From an uncultured Oscillospiraceae bacterium (lineage in GTDB: Bacteria > Bacillota > Clostridia > Oscillospirales > Acutalibacteraceae), in the NCBI GenBank assembly GCA_902490145.1, contig CABUCT010000097.1:1-5125 (forward strand): a stretch of 5,125 nt of DNA, read 5' to 3'. Within the stretch, counting starts at the first letter, position 1. The number at the start of each line of letters is the position of its first letter. The notes beneath the pieces are model-generated. The model saw nothing but the letters and a program-made list of their open reading frames with translations. It was not told the DNA's origin and made no database searches. Made by a program: the position numbers and the translations under genes. Shown here piece by piece: positions 1-5,125 of this stretch.

Positions 1-773
1 TTTTTTGCTTTTGTTTTGCGAATCTCAAACTTCTTTTCTTCACCTTTTATAAGTCTTTTTATGTTTTCAGAGTGTTTTATAATAACCATTATTGATAGGA
101 TCAATGCTGCAAGAGTTAAGAATATGTTTATCGGCATACCGAGGGGCCTATACGCTTGAATCGCCAATCTATATACATCGTCCACAGGTTGTACATATGT
201 AAAGAAAATGTATGATACAATAGGATAACATACTGCAACTGTCAATGATGAAACAGAAATTATTCTGAAAATTAAAAATACAATTGCAAAAACAGAAAAT
301 AAAATTAAAAATATTCTCCAGTCGGTTACCAAAATAACTCCGGCGGTACTTGCAATACCCTTGCCACCTTTAAATTTGAAAAATATTGGATAAAAGTGTC
401 CCAAAATGCAGAAGATTCCACAAAGATTTGCCGCATAAACCGGCAGCACCGCCCTTGCATATTCAAAAGACCCGTTAGGAAATAAAGCAGCAATTGAAGG
501 GGAAACAATATAAAGAAATTTTACAAACAGGAACTTGCCTAATAAAACTGCAATAACTGCCTTTAAAAAATCAAAAACAAAAGTTAAAAATCCGGGCCAG
601 AACCCCAATACTCGCATGACATTTGTCATGCCCGCATTTCCGCTTCCCGAATTACGTATGTCCCGTCCGGTAATTGCCTTGGTGATTATAATGGCAAAAT
701 TTATGCTTCCCAGTAAATAACTGACCGCGGCAAAAAATATAAATGTTAAAGTCAAAATAAGCCCATACGACAT
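1..773 (-). CDS. plsY: Acyl-phosphate:glycerol-3-phosphate acyltransferase PlsY, partial at 3' end
   Basis: Integral membrane enzyme that moves an acyl group from acyl-phosphate (made by PlsX) to the sn-1 position of glycerol-3-phosphate, giving lysophosphatidate, the first step of phospholipid synthesis in most bacteria. The frame is open from ATG at 773 to the window edge (257 whole codons, no stop). The N-terminus is a hydrophobic segment ending YLLGSIN. Family motif 1 reads GSGNAGMTNVMRVLG (residues 43-57), motif 2 GHFYPIFFKFKGGKG (125-139), and motif 3 is the R170...SVSSL region. A hydrophobic helix near 217-242 leads to a basic tail with the typical HSENIKRLIKGEE pattern. That tail means the stop should lie just outside the window. 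Most family members have about 190-220 residues, so this one is long, with extra sequence near 80-115 and 190-215. It lies 24 nt after der with a good ribosome binding site, so it is probably cotranscribed. Identity is secure from the motifs. Confidence 0.95.
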   Translation of the reverse strand, partial: MSYGLILTLTFIFFAAVSYLLGSINFAIIITKAITGRDIRNSGSGNAGMTNVMRVLGFWPGFLTFVFDFLKAVIAVLLGKFLFVKFLYIVSPSIAALFPNGSFEYARAVLPVYAANLCGIFCILGHFYPIFFKFKGGKGIASTAGVILVTDWRIFLILFSVFAIVFLIFRIISVSSLTVAVCYPIVSYIFFTYVQPVDDVYRLAIQAYRPLGMPINIFLTLAALILSIMVIIKHSENIKRLIKGEEKKFEIRKTKAK

Positions 774-781
774 TGAATGAT

Positions 782-787
782 ACCTCT
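782..787 (-). promoter_or_regulatory. Ribosome binding site of plsY
   Basis: The minus strand reads AGAGGT, followed by 8 nt and then ATG at 773. It lies in the 24-nt gap after the der stop. It supports this ATG as the plsY start, which places the first membrane segment and YLLGSIN where the family has them. Confidence 0.75.
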
Positions 788-797
788 TAAAATAAAA

Positions 798-2126
798 TTA
801 TTCTCCCCGCTCACGAATTACCATCCTGACAGGTGTACCTTCAAGTCCAAAGGTGGAACGAATTTGGTTTTCTATATAACGCTGATAAGAAAAATGGAAT
901 AACTCTGCATTATTGCAAAAGCATACAAATGTAGGCGGACGGGTAGATGCTTGGGTCATATAATATATCTTAAGTCTTTTGCCTTTATCTGTCGGCGGCT
1001 GAACTCTTGCTGTCGCATCAGCCAGCAGATCATTAAGGCGGCCTGTTGAAATCCTCATGGAATTCTGATCATTGACGAATTTAATAAGCTCGAAAAGACG
1101 ATCAACCCTCGATCCTGTTTTTGCTGAAATAAATATTATAGGGGCATATGACATAAATGCGAGCTCATGCATAAGATCTTTCCGCATTTTATCCATGGTC
1201 TTATCATCTTTTTCCACTGCATCCCATTTGTTTACCGCCACAATGCAGGCCTTCCCCGCATTATGGGCCATACCTGCAACCTTTGCGTCCTGTTCGGTAT
1301 AGCCATCATTTCCGTCAATCATAATAATACACACATCCGCACGGTCAACCGCCATCTCGGCACGAATGATGCTGTATTTTTCAATATTATCATCCGCTTT
1401 GGACACACGGGATTTTCTTCGAAGTCCGGCAGTATCAATAAACATAAATTTTCCATGTTTATTTTCAACATATGAATCAACTGCATCACGTGTGGTTCCG
1501 GCAATATCAGAAACGATCGAACGCTGTTCACCTGCTATATAATTAACAAGGCTTGACTTTCCGGCGTTTGGCTTGCCGATGATTGCGACCTTGATCGTGT
1601 CATCATCCTCTTCTTCAGAATCGGATTTCGGAAGGTACTTACATACTTCATCCAGCAGGTCTCCCGTTCCGTGGCCATGCACGGCAGAAACAGCAATCGG
1701 ATCACCGAGTCCGAGATTATAAAATTCATAAAATTCGACAGGAACATCTCCAACGGTGTCGCACTTGTTTACGCAAAGCACAACCGGCTTTCCGCTTTTA
1801 TGAAGCATCGAAGCCACCTCGCTGTCAGCGGCAGTAACTCCTTCAGGCATAGAGGTGACTAATATTATAACGTCGCACAATTCAATAGCAAGCTCGGCCT
1901 GTGCCCTTATTTGAGAAGGAATAATCTCCTGTGAATACGGCTCGATTCCTCCGGTATCTACCATCATAAATGATGTTCCGCACCATTCGCAGGGTGCATA
2001 AATACGATCGCGGGTAACACCGGGGGTATCGTCAACTATTGAAAGTCGTGAACCAATCAATTTATTGAAAAGAGTGGACTTTCCTACGTTTGGTCGTCCT
2101 ACAACTGCAACAAGCGGTTTTGACAT
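798..2126 (-). CDS. der: Ribosome assembly GTPase Der (EngA)
   Basis: Essential GTPase with two tandem G domains that binds the 50S ribosomal subunit during its maturation. The 442-residue length is typical. G domain 1 shows GRPNVGKS (10-17), DTPGVTRD (33-40, with G2 Thr38), DTGG (57-60), NKCD (120-123) and a G5 Ser-Ala at 147-148. An acidic linker (about 167-176, SDSEEEDDD) joins it to G domain 2, with GKPNAGKS (184-191), AGTTRD (209-214), DTAG (231-234), NKWD (299-302) and SAK (334-336). The C-terminal KH-like domain covers about 350-442 and ends in the family-typical GTPVRMVIRER. All ten G motifs are intact. The second P-loop has Ala where Val is common, but the Walker residues remain. A CxxC pair (C46, C49) sits just after the first switch region. 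ATG at 2126 is fixed by the AAGAGGT 7 nt upstream and by the position of the first P-loop. der begins 15 nt after argS, so they are probably in one operon. Confidence 0.98.
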   Translation of the reverse strand: MSKPLVAVVGRPNVGKSTLFNKLIGSRLSIVDDTPGVTRDRIYAPCEWCGTSFMMVDTGGIEPYSQEIIPSQIRAQAELAIELCDVIILVTSMPEGVTAADSEVASMLHKSGKPVVLCVNKCDTVGDVPVEFYEFYNLGLGDPIAVSAVHGHGTGDLLDEVCKYLPKSDSEEEDDDTIKVAIIGKPNAGKSSLVNYIAGEQRSIVSDIAGTTRDAVDSYVENKHGKFMFIDTAGLRRKSRVSKADDNIEKYSIIRAEMAVDRADVCIIMIDGNDGYTEQDAKVAGMAHNAGKACIVAVNKWDAVEKDDKTMDKMRKDLMHELAFMSYAPIIFISAKTGSRVDRLFELIKFVNDQNSMRISTGRLNDLLADATARVQPPTDKGKRLKIYYMTQASTRPPTFVCFCNNAELFHFSYQRYIENQIRSTFGLEGTPVRMVIRERGE

Positions 2127-2133
2127 TGTTTTT

Positions 2134-2140
2134 ACCTCTT
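2134..2140 (-). promoter_or_regulatory. Ribosome binding site of der
   Basis: The minus strand reads AAGAGGT with 7 nt to the ATG at 2126. It fills about half of the 15-nt gap after the argS stop, so der is probably translated from its own initiation site rather than only by coupling. Confidence 0.8.
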
Positions 2141-2141
2141 T

Positions 2142-3830
2142 TTACATCGTTTCGGGAGCATCAATTTTAAGAAGTCCCAATATATTTTCAAGCACGGTCG
2201 CGGTACATACACATAGCTCAAGCCGTGCCAAAGTGAGCTGAATATCATCACCCTTTACCCGGCAAGAATTATAAAACTTGTGAAAAAGGGTTGCAAGGTC
2301 AACTGCATATCTGGTGATTCGCGACGGATCCATTGCCTCGGCCGAACCTATAATCTCTCCTGTGAGAGCTGCAAGATGGCGAATAAGCTCATTTTCTTCC
2401 GGTTTTCCCAAAACAGATAACTCGCTGCGGGACAGTTCCCTTGATTTGATGCCCTCAGCACTAAGGTTTTTTATAATACTGAAAATTCTTGCGTGTGCGT
2501 ACTGAACATAATAAACAGGATTTTCACTTGATTGTTCAACCGCAAGGTCAAGATCGAATTCACAGTGAGTATTAGGCTCTCGAAGATTAAAGAAAAATCT
2601 TGCGGCATCTATCGGGACTTCATCAAGCAGCGTTACAAGAGTTATGGCCTTTCCGCTTCTCTTGGAAAGCTTCACGACTTCTCCCCCACGTACCAAACGC
2701 ACCATTTGCATAAGAACAACTTTGAGACGTTCAGGATCAACTGAAAGTGCCTGCAAAGCGGCTTTAAGACGCGGAACATATCCATGATGATCTGCACCCA
2801 AAACATCAATAGCCTGGTCAAAACCACGGGTTACCAGTTTGTTATAATGATATGCGATATCAGGTACAACATAAGTCGGAATTCCGTTTGAACGAACAAG
2901 CACGAAATCCTTATCCGCACCGAATTCGGTAGCCTTGAACCAAACTGCACCGTCCTTATCGTATGTATGGCCTTTTTCGCTTAGAAGTTCAACAATTTTA
3001 CTAACGTCACCGCTGTTATGAAGACTACTTTCCCTGAACCATACGTCATATTTAATACGATATTTTTCGAGATCCCTTTCAAGACCTTCAATATTAAGCG
3101 GGAGTGCATATTCAATCAAAGCTTTTTGGCGTTCTGCACTGTTGCACTCCAGGTATTTATCGCCATGTATCTGAGCAAACGCTTTTGCATGTTCAACAAT
3201 ATCCTGCCCTTGATATGCATCTTCCGGCATCTCAATGCCTTGCTTATAAAGCTGGAGATAGCGGACTTCCAAAGAAATACCAAACTTATTTATCTGGTTT
3301 CCTGCATCATTTATATAAAACTCCCGACACACCTCATATCCGGCAGCATCAAGAACTCCTGCAAGGCAATCACCCAAAGCTCCACCTCTGGCATTACCAA
3401 TGTGCATAGGTCCGGTTGGATTTGCCGACACGAATTCAACGTTGATCTTTTTGCCCTTTCCGTAATCTGAGCGGCCGTAATCCTTTCCGCTTTTTAAAAT
3501 ATCAATCAAAATATCCGAATAAAAATCCTGGGACAAGCGGAAATTTATAAACCCTGCTCCTGCAATCTCAACCGAGTTTACATATGTTCCGGATAAATCC
3601 AGATTCTCTAAAATTATCTCTGCAATCTTTCTTGGGGCCATTTTAAAGACGCGGGCCGACACCATTGCAATATTGACTGCATAATCACCGTGAGCACGGT
3701 CGGAAGGGACTTCAATCTTGAAAGCAGGAATGGGTTCTGCCGGCAAGCTTCCGTTTGCAACAGCACGTCCGAGTGCCTCCATAAGTGCCTGTTTTATTTC
3801 ATTTTCTGAACGTTCTATAATTTTTGACAT
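2142..3830 (-). CDS. argS: Arginyl-tRNA synthetase (ArgRS), class I
   Basis: Cytosolic enzyme that charges tRNA-Arg with arginine using ATP. The 562-residue length is normal for bacterial ArgRS. Domains in order: an N-terminal Add-1 domain that binds the tRNA D-loop region (about 1-95, containing SDRAHGDYAVN at 43-53), the Rossmann catalytic domain, and a C-terminal DALR anticodon-binding domain (about 440-562, opening with NPVYYVQYAHARIFSI). Catalytic-domain marks are SANPTGPMHIGN (135-146, the HIGH motif in HIGN form), YINDAGNQ (172-179), DIAYH (324-328), GADHHGYVPR (345-354) and KLSKRSGK (387-394) in the KMSKS position. ArgRS commonly departs from the strict KMSKS consensus, so this is not a sign of inactivity. 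ATG at 3830 has a GAAAGGA ribosome binding site 8 nt upstream. It starts 19 nt after the DUF1934 gene; the same order is known for ywiB-argS in Bacillus subtilis. No frameshift or internal stop is present. Confidence 0.98.
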   Translation of the reverse strand: MSKIIERSENEIKQALMEALGRAVANGSLPAEPIPAFKIEVPSDRAHGDYAVNIAMVSARVFKMAPRKIAEIILENLDLSGTYVNSVEIAGAGFINFRLSQDFYSDILIDILKSGKDYGRSDYGKGKKINVEFVSANPTGPMHIGNARGGALGDCLAGVLDAAGYEVCREFYINDAGNQINKFGISLEVRYLQLYKQGIEMPEDAYQGQDIVEHAKAFAQIHGDKYLECNSAERQKALIEYALPLNIEGLERDLEKYRIKYDVWFRESSLHNSGDVSKIVELLSEKGHTYDKDGAVWFKATEFGADKDFVLVRSNGIPTYVVPDIAYHYNKLVTRGFDQAIDVLGADHHGYVPRLKAALQALSVDPERLKVVLMQMVRLVRGGEVVKLSKRSGKAITLVTLLDEVPIDAARFFFNLREPNTHCEFDLDLAVEQSSENPVYYVQYAHARIFSIIKNLSAEGIKSRELSRSELSVLGKPEENELIRHLAALTGEIIGSAEAMDPSRITRYAVDLATLFHKFYNSCRVKGDDIQLTLARLELCVCTATVLENILGLLKIDAPETM

Positions 3831-3838
3831 CTCTATTA

Positions 3839-3845
3839 TCCTTTC
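3839..3845 (-). promoter_or_regulatory. Ribosome binding site of argS
   Basis: The minus strand reads GAAAGGA with 8 nt to the argS ATG at 3830. It lies within the 19-nt gap after the DUF1934 stop and supports this start. Confidence 0.75.
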
Positions 3846-3849
3846 AGAG

Positions 3850-4272
3850 TCAGTGGGTCATGTCGCTAACCTTTATGCTTACTTCATTTCGGCTTGCAAA
3901 TGTAGAATTTATATCAATAGTATATCGCATATCCAAAGTTCCGTTGGTCTCATCCAATCGGCAGTCAAGCTTTTCACCAAAAATGCCGATTGTGAATTCA
4001 AACGGTCCCATTTGATAAAAACTCATATGACGTTGATTTTTTTGAATCGTGAGTCTTCCGACATCCGCACCGGTCCGATCAAGATTTACAATCTGTCCGC
4101 TTTCGGAATTTTCAACCGAAAGCACCGTTTCCACATCGTTGTCAGTATATTTAAGAATAAAATTATCGCCGTCTGTCTCAAGAGAACCCTCTACTACCAT
4201 CTCAATGGACTCAGGTTCAGCCCCCTCTGACTTCTGACGGCTGTCAATTTCTATCATTACATCCTTAATCAT
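3850..4272 (-). CDS. DUF1934 family protein (YwiB-like, calycin-type beta barrel)
   Basis: Small soluble protein of unknown function, 140 residues from ATG at 4272, with no signal peptide or membrane segment. Assignment to DUF1934 rests on recognising the pattern: a basic start (MIKDVMIEI), an acidic stretch, VEGSLETDGDNFILKYTD, an Arg-containing strand (NLDRTGADVGRLTI), MSFYQMGPFEFTIGIFGEKL, then a DMRYTIDIN strand and an alternating hydrophobic C-terminus, as expected for an all-beta barrel. An in-frame TTG at 4284 would add four residues. ATG at 4272 is preferred because it forms an ATGA overlap with the murI stop, has GGGGAG just upstream, and gives the short MIK start usual in the family. 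The preceding gene is murI and the next is argS, 19 nt away. The Bacillus homologue ywiB also sits beside argS, so the linkage is conserved, but it does not reveal a function. Confidence 0.85.
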   Translation of the reverse strand: MIKDVMIEIDSRQKSEGAEPESIEMVVEGSLETDGDNFILKYTDNDVETVLSVENSESGQIVNLDRTGADVGRLTIQKNQRHMSFYQMGPFEFTIGIFGEKLDCRLDETNGTLDMRYTIDINSTFASRNEVSIKVSDMTH

Positions 4273-5096
4273 ATGTCTCCCCAATCCACCTGACTTACAT
4301 TATCCGAAATCTTATTTCCGAGAAAAGCCCCTGCGATACGAGAAAATCCTTCAGTCCGGTCACTTACAAAAAATTCGGCATGACCCGGCTTTTCTTCTTT
4401 ATTGATCAGCCCTTTTTCATTTAAATCATCTCGGATTTGCTTTGCAGCAGCGTCTCCGGTACTTATAAGAACCACGTCGTCTCCCATAAATTCTCCGATG
4501 ACCTTTGAAAGCAGCGGAAAATGGGTACATCCCAAAATGAGCGTATCAATGCCTGAATCTTTAATATCCGAAAGATATCTTTCAACAATAAGTTTTGCAA
4601 TCGGATCGGAAGGATCTGTGTATCCCTCTTCAACTATATTTACAAAAAGCGGACAGCTTTGTTGAAAAACTGACAATTCGGGATTTATTCTGTTAATGCT
4701 TTTAACAAATGACCTGCTTCGCACAGTTGCAGAAGTTCCTGCCACACCGATTTTGCCGTTTCTTGACGCTTTTGCTGCTGCCTTTGCCGCAGGCTCAACC
4801 ACACCGACAAACGGAACGGGCAGCTTTTTCCCAATGTCGGGAGCTACTGAACTCACTGTTCCGCAGGCAGCAACCACCATTTTTACGTTTTTTGAAAGCA
4901 AAAACTCGGCATCCTGAGCCGCATAGCTTCGGATTACTTCTTCACTTCGTGTTCCATACGGTACACGGCCTGTATCTCCGAAATATATTATATTTTCATT
5001 CGGCATCAGACTCATGAGTGCTGACGCAACCGTGAGACCTCCGAGTCCCGAATCAAATATTCCGATAGGAAGGGAGCTTTTGTCCGTGATAAACAC
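4269..5096 (-). CDS. murI: Glutamate racemase MurI
   Basis: Cofactor-independent racemase that converts L-glutamate to D-glutamate for peptidoglycan stem peptides, acting in the cytosol by a two-cysteine proton transfer. Residue numbers assume the 275-residue form. Visible marks are PIGIFDSGLGGLTV (10-23, with D15 and S16), GDTGRVPYGTR (40-50), the first catalytic Cys in AACGT (C78), the EEG site (156-158) and the second catalytic Cys in LGCTHFPLL (C190, T191, H192). The family usually has Cys-Asn-Thr at the first site; here it is Cys-Gly-Thr. Length suits the Gram-positive form, without the N-terminal activator-binding extension of Escherichia coli MurI. The start is GTG at 5096; no ATG, GTG or TTG lies between it and the conserved core, and a TAG stop is five codons upstream. 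The usual ribosome binding sequence at proper spacing is missing. The stop overlaps the DUF1934 start as ATGA, suggesting translational coupling. The family is secure; exact start less so. Confidence 0.95.
   Translation of the reverse strand: MFITDKSSLPIGIFDSGLGGLTVASALMSLMPNENIIYFGDTGRVPYGTRSEEVIRSYAAQDAEFLLSKNVKMVVAACGTVSSVAPDIGKKLPVPFVGVVEPAAKAAAKASRNGKIGVAGTSATVRSRSFVKSINRINPELSVFQQSCPLFVNIVEEGYTDPSDPIAKLIVERYLSDIKDSGIDTLILGCTHFPLLSKVIGEFMGDDVVLISTGDAAAKQIRDDLNEKGLINKEEKPGHAEFFVSDRTEGFSRIAGAFLGNKISDNVSQVDWGDI
4277..4282 (-). promoter_or_regulatory. Ribosome binding site of the DUF1934 gene, inside the murI 3' end
   Basis: The minus strand reads GGGGAG followed by only 4 nt (ACAT) before ATG at 4272, a short spacing. 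It lies within the last codons of murI. Together with the ATGA stop-start overlap it suggests coupled translation of murI and the DUF1934 gene. It decides against the upstream TTG at 4284, whose nearest AGGTGG is only 1 nt away. Confidence 0.55.
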
Positions 5097-5125
5097 CTTC
5101 TGTTTTATCTATTTTAAAAAAAGAT

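Noticed and set aside
326..508. 60-codon minus-strand open frame in the plsY region.
   Set aside because: It is in a different frame from plsY. The plsY frame carries all family motifs and is continuous from 773 to the window edge, so no frameshift or separate gene is needed.
614..631. Perfect inverted repeat with 8-bp arms (gcatgaca / tgtcatgc) around TT.
   Set aside because: It sits inside the codons for the invariant PlsY motif GMTNVM, where the two ATG codons produce the symmetry. The 2-nt centre is too small for a good hairpin loop, and there is no T-run, so it is neither a terminator nor a likely operator.
535..720. 61-codon plus-strand open frame opposite plsY.
   Set aside because: It is antisense to the PlsY motif 1 region and has no recognisable features.
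1..773. Lower GC in the plsY region as a sign of horizontal transfer.
   Set aside because: Codons for Phe, Ile, Leu and Lys dominate a membrane protein and account for the AT bias. The gene follows der at operon spacing with the same type of ribosome binding site.
3018..3470. 150-codon plus-strand open frame inside argS.
   Set aside because: It lies entirely opposite the conserved ArgRS catalytic domain and its translation resembles no known family; it is a chance open frame.
3718..4230. 170-codon plus-strand open frame across the argS start and DUF1934.
   Set aside because: It is antisense to two well supported genes, shows no recognisable family pattern, and reads as an unstructured shadow of the opposite strand.
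5111..5116. TAAAAT on the minus strand as a possible -10 promoter box for murI.
   Set aside because: The match lies in an AT-rich run, the -35 region is outside the window, and the implied leader would be only a few bases. It is mentioned under the murI start but not supported enough to annotate.

Overview
The window holds five tightly packed housekeeping genes, all on the minus strand, with no sign of a mobile element, CRISPR array, RNA gene or defence system. In transcription order (high to low coordinates) they are glutamate racemase (murI), a DUF1934/YwiB-like small protein, arginyl-tRNA synthetase (argS), the double-GTPase ribosome assembly factor Der, and the start of the acyl-phosphate:glycerol-3-phosphate acyltransferase gene plsY. 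plsY runs off the left edge.

The likely source is a Gram-positive Clostridia-type bacterium, possibly an uncultured Oscillospiraceae/Ruminococcaceae-like lineage. This is inferred from the DUF1934 gene directly before argS (as for ywiB-argS in Bacillus subtilis), the pairing of der with plsY, strong purine-rich ribosome binding sites, and moderate-to-low GC. It is not a sequence-search result. Composition is near half GC in stretches of der but falls to roughly 30% in plsY, which suits a membrane protein rich in Phe, Ile and Lys.

Layout: 5097-5125 is a short AT-rich stretch before murI. murI (4269-5096) has a GTG start and its stop overlaps the DUF1934 start in an ATGA. DUF1934 (3850-4272) is followed after 19 nt by argS (2142-3830), after 15 nt by der (798-2126), and after 24 nt by plsY (1-773, partial). 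No gap exceeds 24 nt and no hairpin-plus-T-run terminator is seen, so the block probably forms one transcript that continues left of the window. The four downstream genes each have a recognisable Shine-Dalgarno sequence. The murI start is poorly defined.

Together the genes serve basic growth: D-glutamate for peptidoglycan (MurI), Arg-tRNA for translation (ArgS), 50S ribosomal subunit maturation (Der) and the first acylation of phospholipid synthesis (PlsY). The role of the DUF1934 protein is unknown. I found no previously undescribed system. The points worth a second look are small: a Gly in place of the usual Asn beside the first catalytic Cys of MurI, the unusual murI start, a better start for DUF1934, and an enlarged PlsY.
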